From positions 62,001 to 126,000 of the forward strand of contig NZ_RBCJ01000001.1 of NCBI RefSeq assembly GCF_003626755.1: 64,000 bases of DNA, in the 5' to 3' direction. This DNA is from Ulvibacterium marinum. GTDB taxonomy: Bacteria; Bacteroidota; Bacteroidia; Flavobacteriales; Flavobacteriaceae. A program made the position numbers and the translations under genes. The notes under the pieces were generated by a model that worked only from the letters and a program-made list of their open reading frames with translations, made no database searches and was not told where the DNA came from. Positions within the stretch are counted from its first letter, which is position 1; each line of letters opens with the position of its first letter. Below are positions 16,920-26,477 of the stretch, one piece after another.

Positions 16920-18374
16920 ATGCAAACCAAAAAAAATACCTCCAGAAGATCATTTATCAAAAAAACCGCCTTGGCCTCCTCAATTTTTATTGTCCCCAGA
17001 CATGTCCTTGGAGGTCCCGGTTATTTAGCCCCTAGCGACCGACTTAATTTAGCGGCTATTGGTGCCGGAGGAAAGGGCCGTAGCGATATTATGAATGCTT
17101 CGGTCAAAGGAAGGGAAAAAGTTGTCGCGCTGTGTGATGTGGATTTTTCCGGATCGGCCAAGAGCTCTGTCGAATCATTTCCCAAGGCCAAGTTGTACAA
17201 TGATTATCGTGAAATGTTGGATAAGGAAAAAGGCATCGACGCCGTTACCATTTCAACTCCCGATCACGTGCATGGTCCGGCCGCAGCTTTTGCCATGGAG
17301 CGTGGAAAACATGTATATGTTCAAAAACCCTTGACGCATAATATCAGTGAGGCACGAAAGCTCACCCAAATGGCAAAGGACAAAAAAATCGTGAGCCAAA
17401 TGGGAAATCAAGGTGGTTCCAACCCGCTGTTGGATATGGTACAGAAATGGGTGGATACCGATGCCGTTGGGCCCATTTCCAAAGTACAGGTATGGACCAA
17501 TAGACCTGTATGGCCTCAAGGGTATGCTATGCCGGAACCCGATGAAAGTAAAAAACCCGAAGACCTCTATTGGGATTTATGGTTAGGACCCGCCCCTAAT
17601 ATACCCTTTACACCCAATTTACATCCATTCAATTGGCGCGGCTGGTGGGACTACGGTACCGGTGCCTTGGGAGATGTAGGCTGCCACTTGATCGATATTC
17701 CCTTTAGGACCTTGGGCCTCAAATATCCAACGGATGCAGAATGTAGTGTAAGTTCCGTGTACACCCAGATGTGGACGGCGGATTATCATCCTGAAGGCTG
17801 CCCTCCCTCGTCCTTTATTACCTTACATTTTGGTGCTACGGATAAGAGCAAATCTCCTATAGAAATGACTTGGAGCGATGGGGGCATTCGACCTTCACAC
17901 CCAGATATCATTCCTGCCAATAACGATATTGGAGGGCCGGGAAGTCAAAACGGAGTATTGATGATCGGGGAAAAAGGGATTATTTCTACCAACATAAATG
18001 ATAGTTCCCCACTTACCCCTAAACTATATCTTAATGATGGTACGACCGATTTTGGTCCCGAGGTTGAAAGTAGCGAAGAGCCAGAATATGGCCATCAGCG
18101 GTTATGGGTGGATGCCTGCAAAGCAGGTTTCGATAGCCCGGAACATAAAGGGTTGACCTCATCTTTCGATTATGCAGGACCCATGACCGAGACCGTATTA
18201 ATGGGTAATTTGGCTATTCGTAGTTATATGCTTCGAAGGGAGAACAGCGATGGAAAAATGGATTTTTACGCCCGTAAAAAATTGTTGTGGGATGGGGAGA
18301 ATATGCGAATAACAAACTTGGAAGAGGCCAATCAGTTTGTAGGTAGGACCTATAGGGAAGGTTGGGAGGTGTGA
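16920..18374 (+). CDS. Tat-exported Gfo/Idh/MocA family oxidoreductase
   Basis: A 484-residue NAD(P)-dependent oxidoreductase with a twin-arginine signal at the N-terminus (TSRRSFIKK followed by a short hydrophobic stretch). The Rossmann loop is AAIGAGGKGRSD near residue 43, and the family signature appears as VQKPLT, with Gln instead of the common Glu, as in exported members. The C-terminal half is the alpha/beta substrate domain. It probably acts in the periplasm with a tightly bound cofactor. The sugar-like substrate is unknown. The thioredoxin-like gene follows by 61 bases and may be in the same transcript. Confidence 0.9.
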   Translation: MQTKKNTSRRSFIKKTALASSIFIVPRHVLGGPGYLAPSDRLNLAAIGAGGKGRSDIMNASVKGREKVVALCDVDFSGSAKSSVESFPKAKLYNDYREMLDKEKGIDAVTISTPDHVHGPAAAFAMERGKHVYVQKPLTHNISEARKLTQMAKDKKIVSQMGNQGGSNPLLDMVQKWVDTDAVGPISKVQVWTNRPVWPQGYAMPEPDESKKPEDLYWDLWLGPAPNIPFTPNLHPFNWRGWWDYGTGALGDVGCHLIDIPFRTLGLKYPTDAECSVSSVYTQMWTADYHPEGCPPSSFITLHFGATDKSKSPIEMTWSDGGIRPSHPDIIPANNDIGGPGSQNGVLMIGEKGIISTNINDSSPLTPKLYLNDGTTDFGPEVESSEEPEYGHQRLWVDACKAGFDSPEHKGLTSSFDYAGPMTETVLMGNLAIRSYMLRRENSDGKMDFYARKKLLWDGENMRITNLEEANQFVGRTYREGWEV

Positions 18375-18435
18375 TGCTCCCTATCCGATTTCTTACTCCG
18401 TACTATTTTGGTAAGATGTTTGATTTGGTTTGAGC

Positions 18436-19758
18436 ATGCGAAAAATTATCCTTTTCTCCTTTTTGTTCCTGACCCTATCGGCAATGGCTAGGCATACCAT
18501 ATCCGGCACCTTTTCACCAGCGAACAATTATAGTTGGCTAATAGCCTATCATCTTAGTCCTGGCAAGCAATCCTATGTGGCGGATGGCGCTGTAAAGAAC
18601 GGAAAATTCAGCTTAACACTTCCCGAAAATAGTGCTCCCGGAATCTACCGCTTGGTGTACGCCCTTCCCCAGGATGAATTTTATTTTGATATCATCTACA
18701 ACGGAAAGGAAGATGTTCAATTGCATTTTGACGCCTCCAAAGGGGTCAACTTTTTAGTTTCCGAAGAAAATAAAATCTTCAACAAATATTTTAGGGAAAT
18801 ACAAAATCTAACAGGTGAAATTGTCCGGTCGTATTCCGAAGGAAAAACCGGTCAACCCGAATTCACGAAAGTGATAAAGGAATTAAAGGCAACTCAGATG
18901 GCTTATGAAAAGCGATCCAATGGTATGCTGATCCAACATTTTATAAAAGCTAATTCACCATACATCCCTCGAGAAAATGAATCCTTATTCGATTATGTCA
19001 AAAACAGAAAGGTGAACTATTTTAGCGCGCTTGATTTGAAAAATCCTATGCTACAGGCTTCTGGGTTCTTGATGGATAAAATTTCCAACTATGTTTTTAC
19101 CGCCCTCCCGTTGCAACAGATGGATCCATTGGAAACGGAAAAGGCAATTCAGGAAAACATAAGTGAAGTCAGCAGGCAAATGGAAGGTACCCTGGCAGAT
19201 TTCAAATTTCATGTCTTTCATAAACTTTGGAAACAGGCCTCGGCAAACGATTATAATGCCTTGTCAGACTTCATTTATGAAGGTTATCTAACCCCATTGG
19301 CAGAAGGGACCAACAATCAAAGTGTTATCGATCAAATCAAGATCTATAATCGTTTGCGCTTGGGCGCTATTGCTCCCGAAATTGAATGGGGAAAGGGTAA
19401 TACACTTAAAAAGTTAAGCGATCTTAAAGGCTCTGAATATTATATGCTGGTCTTTTGGAGTAGTACCTGTGGGCATTGTCTCAGAGATCTACCAGGATTA
19501 TATGAAGGATTAGAGCAGCGGTCAAATCTAAAAGTAGTTGCCATAGGGTTGGAAGATGATGACATCCGCTGGAAAATTGAATCAGCTAAATTTGAAAATT
19601 TCGAACACATTCTAGCCTTGGGCAAATGGGAAAATGAATACGCAAAATTGTATGATATAGCAAAAACCCCTACCTATTTCATTCTGGACAAGGGGAAACG
19701 GATAATTGCCACACTAGACGACAGCCAAGAAGTAATCAAATTTCTAGATAAGAATTAA
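18436..19758 (+). CDS. Exported TlpA-like thioredoxin-fold protein with DUF4369-like N-terminus
   Basis: A 440-residue exported protein. An N-terminal signal peptide of about 20 residues precedes a beta-rich DUF4369-like segment (GAVKNGKFSLTLPE), then a helical middle region. The C-terminal thioredoxin fold has active-site CGHC at residues 345-348 within FWSSTCGHCLRDLP, and a cis-Pro segment KTPTYFILD. It is likely a periplasmic disulfide reductase or isomerase. An in-frame TTG two codons upstream is open, but the ATG is the better start. Its end overlaps the convergent ACT-domain gene by four bases. Confidence 0.85.
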   Translation: MRKIILFSFLFLTLSAMARHTISGTFSPANNYSWLIAYHLSPGKQSYVADGAVKNGKFSLTLPENSAPGIYRLVYALPQDEFYFDIIYNGKEDVQLHFDASKGVNFLVSEENKIFNKYFREIQNLTGEIVRSYSEGKTGQPEFTKVIKELKATQMAYEKRSNGMLIQHFIKANSPYIPRENESLFDYVKNRKVNYFSALDLKNPMLQASGFLMDKISNYVFTALPLQQMDPLETEKAIQENISEVSRQMEGTLADFKFHVFHKLWKQASANDYNALSDFIYEGYLTPLAEGTNNQSVIDQIKIYNRLRLGAIAPEIEWGKGNTLKKLSDLKGSEYYMLVFWSSTCGHCLRDLPGLYEGLEQRSNLKVVAIGLEDDDIRWKIESAKFENFEHILALGKWENEYAKLYDIAKTPTYFILDKGKRIIATLDDSQEVIKFLDKN

Positions 19759-20414
19759 AGTGCCTTTAAGTCTTTTATGGTCCTAAAGGCCACATCCACT
19801 TGATCGTCATCCACAAGAATGGTGAACTCATTGGTAGTCGAAATTACCTCATAGAGAACAATGCCCTCCCATGCCAAACGCTGAAAAATAAAATAGTAAA
19901 TTCCAGGAACGGAGACGTTCTCAGCAGGAAGTTTTACCGTAATGGAAGAAAGGTTTTCCGCCTTTTGGGTACACTTTTCCGCTTTGAAAAGTCGCTCAAC
20001 GATTTCATCCATACTGCTACTAATCACAATATTGATCTCGTTTACACCGCGAGAGGAAGTGTAAAAAATATCCTGATTGGCATTGATTTCGTCCAAAAGC
20101 TTGGCTTGTTGCACAAGGACGGTGTCCGAGGCCAGGAACGTATAATCGGTCAATGAGGAACGGACCGTAATCTCCCCGATATTTTTTAAAACCTTGATTA
20201 TTTTATGGGTTGCCCTAAATTCCAGATCATCGGATAAACGCTTTAAGGCCATTACAATGGCTCCATTACGAATTTCCTTCCCCAATTCCTCCTCGATCTC
20301 CGGCTTCACAATACGGGATAGCGAAGTTAAATTGATGATACCCTGCGCCAGTGCGCTTTGTAAAAAAGGCTTTTTTTTGATGTACTGCTCTACAACGGAA
20401 GAAATTGTTTTCAT
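19755..20414 (-). CDS. Cytoplasmic protein with C-terminal ACT-like domain (aspartate-kinase-regulatory-like)
   Basis: A 219-residue soluble protein without a signal. The first 90 residues are helical and basic. The C-terminal part (VPGIYYFIFQRLAWEGIV, then EFTILVDDDQVDVAFRTI) has the beta-alpha-beta-beta-alpha-beta layout of an ACT domain, as found in the regulatory half of aspartate kinases. No amino-acid kinase core is present. It may be a stand-alone amino-acid sensor or regulatory subunit; this is inference. A well-formed promoter lies just upstream. Similar proteins are sometimes labelled aspartate kinase, which the sequence does not support. Confidence 0.65.
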   Translation of the reverse strand: MKTISSVVEQYIKKKPFLQSALAQGIINLTSLSRIVKPEIEEELGKEIRNGAIVMALKRLSDDLEFRATHKIIKVLKNIGEITVRSSLTDYTFLASDTVLVQQAKLLDEINANQDIFYTSSRGVNEINIVISSSMDEIVERLFKAEKCTQKAENLSSITVKLPAENVSVPGIYYFIFQRLAWEGIVLYEVISTTNEFTILVDDDQVDVAFRTIKDLKAL

Positions 20415-20433
20415 CTTTGGTTCAGTTGAGGTA

Positions 20434-20464
20434 CAAAAATAACATTTTGTTACAAATAAAACAA
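20434..20464 (-). promoter_or_regulatory. Promoter of the ACT-domain gene
   Basis: On the minus strand: TTG (20464-20462), a 20-base spacer, then a perfect TATTTTTG (20441-20434). It ends 19 bases before the ATG at 20414. It separates this gene from the upstream yraN-like gene. Confidence 0.6.
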
Positions 20465-20500
20465 ATTGTGCAGTAGATAATTTTGTGCGTAATTACGTAT

Positions 20501-20860
20501 TCAAAAGTGATAAAAAGCATCCTTTATATGCTCAATCTTGAATATTTTGCTATTTTTTAGAATTGTTACCACATCAAATCGAACCTCTACATCAAGACCC
20601 TGTTCAGTTACATAATAATCTGCACCCATAACCAAAAGTCCGATTTTTTTCTTGGTAATGGTTTCCGCAATGGGAACAATTTGATCATTGCTTCTAGCGC
20701 GGACCTCTATGATTGCCAGGGTATTTCCTTTTTGCGCAATAATATCAATTTCGGATTTTAAATATCTGTAATTGCGATACTTGATATCATAACCTTTTGC
20801 CATCAAAAAATCCACTGCCATCTGCTCCCCCTCCTTTCCAAATTCATTGTGCTTCCCCAT
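20501..20860 (-). CDS. YraN family (UPF0102) endonuclease-like protein
   Basis: A 119-residue protein with the UPF0102 layout: HNEFGKEGEQMAVDFL at the N-terminus, the SEIDIIAQ strand and IIEVRARS, together forming a PD-(D/E)xK-type nuclease core. The usual terminal Lys is Arg here (EVR). Such proteins are predicted Holliday-junction-like nucleases, but their role is unsettled. It is transcribed toward the ACT-domain gene. Confidence 0.88.
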   Translation of the reverse strand: MGKHNEFGKEGEQMAVDFLMAKGYDIKYRNYRYLKSEIDIIAQKGNTLAIIEVRARSNDQIVPIAETITKKKIGLLVMGADYYVTEQGLDVEVRFDVVTILKNSKIFKIEHIKDAFYHF

Positions 20861-21053
20861 ATAGATCTCCCTAAAATTGTACGAAAACAGTGCATTTCAT
20901 CGAAAAAAACAACACTTCGTCGTTATTATTAACCGCAACATCGTAAATTGGCCCGCAGTACAACGAAAATAAAACGATTAAGATACTATCCAAAAAGTTT
21001 AAGCGTTAAGAATTAGCCCCTACGCACATGAACGTTCTTAAAGCCTAAAATCT

Positions 21054-22547
21054 ATGGAATACTTCGTTAATTGTAATACCTCTACATTAGCGCCGTACAC
21101 AACTCCTTTGGACAGGACAAAAGCGGCACATTTGTATAGAAGACTGGGGTTTAGCGCCTCGGTAGAGACTATTGACCTAGCGGTCAATCAAAATGCGGGA
21201 ACGCTGGTTGACAATTTGATAAATCAGGCAGTAGCCATGCCCCCATCACCGGCCCCAGCCTGGGCGGATTGGAACAATAGTAATTATCCCGCCGATGATG
21301 ATCAAGCAAGACAGGTTCGTCGAGCACAGTTGGAAGAATGGCGCTTGACATATACCAATGCCCTTTTGGACAATAATCTAAGGGATAGGATGAGCTTCTT
21401 TTGGAGTAACCACTTTGTTACCGAGATCGATGTATATGACTGTAATTCATTCCTTTATTACTACATTAATTGTCTCCAACGAAATTCATTAGGGAACTTC
21501 CGGACCTTCGTAAGCGAAATAGGACTGACCGATGCCATGCTCTACTATTTGGATGGCGTATATAATAACGGCAACAATCCTAACGAAAACTATGCCCGTG
21601 AACTGTACGAACTTTTCACTTTGGGCGAAGGAAACGGTTACACCGAAGAAGACATCATTGAAACGGCCAAGGCTCTTTCCGGTTATGTGGAAAGAGGCGA
21701 AATAGGCTGTTCTCCGGTAGCCTATGATGCTACCCGACATGATACTGGTAGTAAAACCATTCTGGGACAGACTGGAAATTGGGGATATGATGATGTAATC
21801 AATATTCTTTTCCAACAACGTCCGAACGAGATTGCGGAGTTCATCTGTAGAAAACTTTACGAATTCTTTGTACATCCAGATTCCAAGGATGATACCGGAA
21901 ATGCGCAGGTCATTATTGACGGAATGGCAAATACGTTCATTGCAAACGATTTTGAAATAGCTCCGGTTCTATCTCAATTGTTCAGAAGTCAACACTTTTT
22001 TGATGACAACGCTATCGGCGTTATTATCAAGAGTCCCTATGACATGTATCTGAATACATTAAAAGAGACTAGTTTCGCTTACACGGACAACACCTTGAGC
22101 GAGATCAACAACTACACCCGCCTGTTAGGGCAAGAACTGTTTGACCCCTTTGACGTGGCTGGTTGGCAAAGAGATCGTTCATGGATCAATACCAATTTCA
22201 TAATAGGTCGCTGGCTAACCATAGAGACCATTCTTGAAACGTTCTATCAGAATAATAATGAGCAGTTCAGGGCGTTTGGCCTCTCCCTAACCGGAAATGA
22301 CGGATTAACAAGCAATAATCCTGATATTATCGCTAGACCTATCATTGACTTTGTCCTTCCGAAAGGATTGTTGGATGAAGGTGAGTACGAAAAGGCATTC
22401 GCCGCATTTAGAAGCGATATAGACCCCACTTATTACGAAGGTGGGAATGATGAAACTTGGACGCTGGCCACATGGATGACAGCACCGTTTCAAGTATACC
22501 TATTATTACAATATTTGGCAAGACAACCCGAGTTTCAACTAAAATAA
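21054..22547 (+). CDS. DUF1800 domain-containing protein
   Basis: A 497-residue protein with the DUF1800 pattern: HLYRRLGFSAS near the start, then RDRMSFFWSNHFVT, NENYARELYELFTLG, YDATRHDTGSKTILG and CRKLYEFFVHP. The function is unknown; these genes nearly always pair with a DUF1501 gene, as here (11 bases downstream). No N-terminal signal peptide is visible, and an in-frame TAA at 21039-21041 excludes a longer form. If the complex is exported, this subunit may hitch-hike on its partner or remain in the cytoplasm. Confidence 0.9.
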   Translation: MEYFVNCNTSTLAPYTTPLDRTKAAHLYRRLGFSASVETIDLAVNQNAGTLVDNLINQAVAMPPSPAPAWADWNNSNYPADDDQARQVRRAQLEEWRLTYTNALLDNNLRDRMSFFWSNHFVTEIDVYDCNSFLYYYINCLQRNSLGNFRTFVSEIGLTDAMLYYLDGVYNNGNNPNENYARELYELFTLGEGNGYTEEDIIETAKALSGYVERGEIGCSPVAYDATRHDTGSKTILGQTGNWGYDDVINILFQQRPNEIAEFICRKLYEFFVHPDSKDDTGNAQVIIDGMANTFIANDFEIAPVLSQLFRSQHFFDDNAIGVIIKSPYDMYLNTLKETSFAYTDNTLSEINNYTRLLGQELFDPFDVAGWQRDRSWINTNFIIGRWLTIETILETFYQNNNEQFRAFGLSLTGNDGLTSNNPDIIARPIIDFVLPKGLLDEGEYEKAFAAFRSDIDPTYYEGGNDETWTLATWMTAPFQVYLLLQYLARQPEFQLK

Positions 22548-22558
22548 AACCTACGACT

Positions 22559-24250
22559 ATGTGCAATATCAACAATACTCCTTATAAAGGTCTTCAACAT
22601 GAGGGCCATGACTTAGAACACAAGGCCTGGAGCAGACGTTCCTTTCTCCAAGCTTTAGGAATCGCTGGTTCCGGTTCCATGATGCTGGGAAGCAACATGC
22701 TAACGGCATCGGCACCCTCTCCATTGACTGCAGCTATTGCAGCTGCGGAAACGGACAATATTTTAATTTTAATAAGATTGTCCGGTGGAAATGATGGTTT
22801 AAGTACCGTAATTCCGATCGAGCAATATGATAGTTATGCCAATGCCAGGCCCAACATCTATATTCCGGAAAGTAAAGTATTAAAGTTAACGGACGAATTT
22901 GGCGTTCCCTCCTACATGCAGGCCGTTGAGCCTATGTGGGGCGATGGGCAATTTAAGGCCGTACATGGCGTGGGCTATCAAAACCAAAGTTTGTCCCACT
23001 TCACGGGATCGGATATTTATGCCAATACGGATTTAACAACCACCGGTTTTTCCGGATTAGATACTGGCTGGATGGGAAGACACTTTGAGAACCTCTATCC
23101 AGATTATCTGATTAATCCACCAGCATCACCGGCGGCCATACAAATAGGTCAGTTCGGGAACTTGGTTTTCCAAGGCGAAGAAACCAATTACGCTTTTGTA
23201 ACCTCAAATATCGACCAGTTAGAGGAAATTGCGGAATCTGGAGTGGTCTATGGATTGGATGACGCCCTTTTTGGTGATTGTATGTATGGTGACCAATTGA
23301 AATTCCTTAGGGGAGTTGCGAATACTACCTATGAATATGCAGGTCTTATCCATGAAGCCTATGAGCGTGGGCAAAACCAGGTGGAATATCAGGACAATGG
23401 TTTTGCAAGACAATTGGCATTATTGGCCCGTTTGATCAAAGGTAACTTAGGAACCAAGGTATATATGATTTCCATGGGTGGTTTTGACACCCACGGCAAT
23501 CAACCGTTGGCCCATGAACGATTGATGACAAATCTTTCTGTGGCTATCGATAATTTCTACGATGACATTGCTTTTACACAACAAGATGACAAGGTACTGA
23601 GTATGACCTTTTCAGAATTCGGGCGACGAATTTTTGAAAATGGCTCCAATGGTACAGATCATGGTAAAGCGGCACCAACATTGTTTTTCGGATCGGGATT
23701 GAACGGAAGTGCGTTCGTTGGGGAACACCCAACCTTGGACAATCCGGATGGTAGGGGTAATTTGGAATATACCATGGACTTTAGGGATCTATATGCCACT
23801 GTTTTGGCCGAATGGCTCTGCGTGGACATTCCTTTGGTAGAACAACATTTATTGGATCACCCTTATGCTCCGGTCAATTTAGGCTTTAATTGTAGCGGTG
23901 TTGAATTCCCCGATATTGTTTACAGTGATGGGGAACCTACCTTGCCCACACAACCGGAACCAACGGATCCGAACCCGGATTTGTTGAACGCTGTGGTCCA
24001 TAAACCATTTTATCCCACGGATAATGCTCCCCATATTTATTTGGAGATGCCTTTCACAGCTCATGTGGATATTCAGTTGTACAACATCCTTGGCCAGAAT
24101 GTGGGCACGATCTACAATGAAATGATGACCGAGGGATCGGCGGAAATTAATATTAGGGAACGAATGCCCGAACATTTATCAACAGGAAAATACATTTATC
24201 GTATTCAGATCCAGGATAAAAAAATGAGCAAATCGGTAATGGTTGCTTAA
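22559..24250 (+). CDS. DUF1501 protein with Tat signal and T9SS type A C-terminal domain
   Basis: A 563-residue secreted protein of the alkaline-phosphatase/sulfatase-like DUF1501 family. It starts with a twin-arginine signal (WSRRSFLQALGIAG). The core includes LIRLSGGNDGLSTVIP, the MISMGGFDTHGNQP metal-site segment and FSEFGRR with TDHGKAAPTLFFG. The last 75 residues look like a type IX secretion sorting domain (LYNILGQNV and STGKYIYRIQIQDKKMSKSVMVA split by a short loop). The open frame extends upstream into the DUF1800 gene, but the ATG here, just after that stop, is the sensible start. Tat plus T9SS signals on one chain is unusual. Confidence 0.9.
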   Translation: MCNINNTPYKGLQHEGHDLEHKAWSRRSFLQALGIAGSGSMMLGSNMLTASAPSPLTAAIAAAETDNILILIRLSGGNDGLSTVIPIEQYDSYANARPNIYIPESKVLKLTDEFGVPSYMQAVEPMWGDGQFKAVHGVGYQNQSLSHFTGSDIYANTDLTTTGFSGLDTGWMGRHFENLYPDYLINPPASPAAIQIGQFGNLVFQGEETNYAFVTSNIDQLEEIAESGVVYGLDDALFGDCMYGDQLKFLRGVANTTYEYAGLIHEAYERGQNQVEYQDNGFARQLALLARLIKGNLGTKVYMISMGGFDTHGNQPLAHERLMTNLSVAIDNFYDDIAFTQQDDKVLSMTFSEFGRRIFENGSNGTDHGKAAPTLFFGSGLNGSAFVGEHPTLDNPDGRGNLEYTMDFRDLYATVLAEWLCVDIPLVEQHLLDHPYAPVNLGFNCSGVEFPDIVYSDGEPTLPTQPEPTDPNPDLLNAVVHKPFYPTDNAPHIYLEMPFTAHVDIQLYNILGQNVGTIYNEMMTEGSAEINIRERMPEHLSTGKYIYRIQIQDKKMSKSVMVA

Positions 24251-24273
24251 CACGCCCCACACTTTGCAACTTG

Positions 24274-24314
24274 ACCTTCGGTGCGCCAATTGGTAAGCCG
24301 AAGGTTTTCTTTTT
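24274..24314 (+). terminator. Intrinsic terminator after the DUF1800-DUF1501 operon
   Basis: ACCTTCGG (24274-24281) pairs with CCGAAGGT (24298-24305), followed by TTTCTTTTT. The perfect 8-bp GC-containing stem and T-run sit 24 bases after the DUF1501 stop. Confidence 0.75.
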
Positions 24315-24347
24315 GGTGGCATTCGATAATGCGCTAGCAAAAATCTG

Positions 24348-24355
24348 TATTTTTG
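24348..24355 (+). promoter_or_regulatory. -7 element of metG
   Basis: TATTTTTG, a perfect TAnnTTTG, 19 bases before the metG ATG and just after the terminator. No convincing TTG box lies at the right distance. Confidence 0.45.
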
Positions 24356-24374
24356 TGCCTTAATTCGCGTTTTG

Positions 24375-26459
24375 ATGTCTCAAGATCAACAGAATCCAAA
24401 AAGGTACACGATTACGGCAGCTTTACCCTATACGAACGGGCCAATCCACATTGGACATTTGGCCGGTGTTTATGTTCCTGCTGATATTTATGCCCGATAT
24501 TTGCGTTTAACGGGCCATGAGGTAGCTTTTGTAGGTGGCAGTGATGAACATGGGGTAGCTATTTCAATGAAGGCCAAAAAGGAAGGCGTATCGCCTAATG
24601 AGATTATAGACAAGTACCACGGTATCATTAAAAAGTCCTTTGTGGATTTTGGCATTTCGTTCGACAATTACTCCAGGACTTCGGCAAAGGTACATTATGA
24701 AACTGCTTCGGATTTTTTTAAGAAGCTATATGAACAGGGTGATTTCATTGAGGAAAATACGGCCCAATTGTACGATGAAGAAGCTGAGCAATTTCTGGCC
24801 GATCGCTTTGTTACCGGTACCTGTCCCAATTGTGGATATGAGGAAGCCTATGGCGATCAATGTGAAAATTGCGGTTCTTCCTTGAATGCTACGGATTTAA
24901 TAAACCCGAAATCAACGATTACAGGTGCCGTTCCCACTTTAAAAGAGACCAAACATTGGTTTCTCCCTTTAGATCGTTATGAAGGTTTCTTAAGAAACTG
25001 GATTTTAGAGGGCCATAAGGAAGATTGGAAACCCAATGTATACGGCCAGTGCAAATCTTGGATAGACGGCGGTTTGGCACCTCGCGCAGTGACCCGTGAT
25101 TTGGATTGGGGCATTCCCGTCCCAGTGAAAGGAGGCGAAGGCAAGGTACTGTATGTTTGGTTCGATGCACCCATTGGCTATATCTCCTCCACCAAGGAAT
25201 GGGCGGAAAGGGAAGGGAAGGATTGGGAGCCCTACTGGAAGGATGAGAATACCAAATTGATCCATTTTATCGGAAAGGACAATATTGTCTTTCATTGTAT
25301 TATTTTCCCTGCAATTCTTAAAGCCCACGGGGATTACATACTTCCCGAAAATGTCCCTGCCAACGAGTTCCTAAACTTGGAGGGCAATAAATTATCTACC
25401 TCCAAAAACTGGGCGGTTTGGTTGCACGAATATTTGGAGGAATTCCCGGATATGCAAGATGTCCTGCGCTATACATTAACGGCAAATGCACCGGAAACCA
25501 AGGACAATGATTTTACTTGGAAGGATTTCCAGGCAAGGAACAATAATGAATTGGTCGCCATTTTTGGGAATTTTATCAACCGGGTTGTGGTATTGACCCA
25601 GAAGTATTATGAAGGGATTGTACCGAAGCCCATGGAGTTTTCCAACATAGATAAAGAAACCCTTGCCGAACTGCAAAAGTATCCTCAAATTATTTCCAAT
25701 TCGCTGGAACGTTACCGATTCCGGGAAGCAAGTCAAGAATTATTGAATTTGGCTCGCTTAGGCAATAAATATTTGGCCGATGAAGAGCCTTGGAAGGTCA
25801 TTAAAGAGGATGAAGAAAGAGTAAAAGCCGTAATGTTCGTTGCCCTACAAATTGCAACGGGACTGGCTATTTTGAGCGAACCTTTCCTCCCTTTTACCTC
25901 AGCGAAGCTAAAAAATATCCTCAATATCAGGTCAAGTACAGCTCAAAATGGCTGGGAACAGGTTAAGGGTAATGAAATACTACTAACCTCTGGTCATACC
26001 ATCAATAAGGCCGAACTTCTATTTCGGAAAATAGAGGATGATGAAATCCAAAAGCAACTGGATAAACTGGAAGCTACCAAAAAAACCAATGCCGCAATGG
26101 ACGCCACACAAGAAATTAGCCCACAAAAAGACACCATCACTTTCGATGATTTTACCAAACTGGATATGCGTGTCGGCACCATCGTTGATGCGGAAAAAAT
26201 GCCCAAGACCAAAAAACTGATGGTCTTAAAAGTGGACACAGGTCTGGACACCCGGACCATTGTCTCAGGTATTGCGGAAAGCTTTGAGGCCGATGCCATT
26301 GTAGGCAAAAAAGTCACGGTACTCATTAATCTAGCTCCAAGAAAACTAAGAGGTGTAGAAAGTGAAGGTATGATTCTAATGACCGAAGATGCGGAAGGTA
26401 AATTGGTGTTCGTAAATCCCGATCAAGATGAGGTTGGGAATGGTAGCACTATCAGCTAA
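24375..26459 (+). CDS. metG: Methionine--tRNA ligase
   Basis: Charges tRNA-Met with methionine. The class I HIGH motif is PIHIGH near residue 20. A zinc knuckle with CPNC and CENC lies near 145-165. The KMSKS loop appears as KLSTSKN near 340, a normal variant for this clade. The C-terminal 110 residues form an EMAP-II-like tRNA-binding OB-fold ([18 protein letters not shown]) that also mediates dimerisation. The length of 694 residues is typical. The ATG at 24375 is preferred over the TTG one codon before. tex follows after 18 bases. Confidence 0.97.
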   Translation: MSQDQQNPKRYTITAALPYTNGPIHIGHLAGVYVPADIYARYLRLTGHEVAFVGGSDEHGVAISMKAKKEGVSPNEIIDKYHGIIKKSFVDFGISFDNYSRTSAKVHYETASDFFKKLYEQGDFIEENTAQLYDEEAEQFLADRFVTGTCPNCGYEEAYGDQCENCGSSLNATDLINPKSTITGAVPTLKETKHWFLPLDRYEGFLRNWILEGHKEDWKPNVYGQCKSWIDGGLAPRAVTRDLDWGIPVPVKGGEGKVLYVWFDAPIGYISSTKEWAEREGKDWEPYWKDENTKLIHFIGKDNIVFHCIIFPAILKAHGDYILPENVPANEFLNLEGNKLSTSKNWAVWLHEYLEEFPDMQDVLRYTLTANAPETKDNDFTWKDFQARNNNELVAIFGNFINRVVVLTQKYYEGIVPKPMEFSNIDKETLAELQKYPQIISNSLERYRFREASQELLNLARLGNKYLADEEPWKVIKEDEERVKAVMFVALQIATGLAILSEPFLPFTSAKLKNILNIRSSTAQNGWEQVKGNEILLTSGHTINKAELLFRKIEDDEIQKQLDKLEATKKTNAAMDATQEISPQKDTITFDDFTKLDMRVGTIVDAEKMPKTKKLMVLKVDTGLDTRTIVSGIAESFEADAIVGKKVTVLINLAPRKLRGVESEGMILMTEDAEGKLVFVNPDQDEVGNGSTIS

Positions 26460-26477
26460 CTTTAATAAACATCTTCA

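Noticed and set aside
22457-22558. Longer N-terminus for the DUF1501 protein
   Set aside because: It would overlap the DUF1800 gene by about 90 bases and bury the twin-arginine signal; the ATG after the DUF1800 stop fits better.
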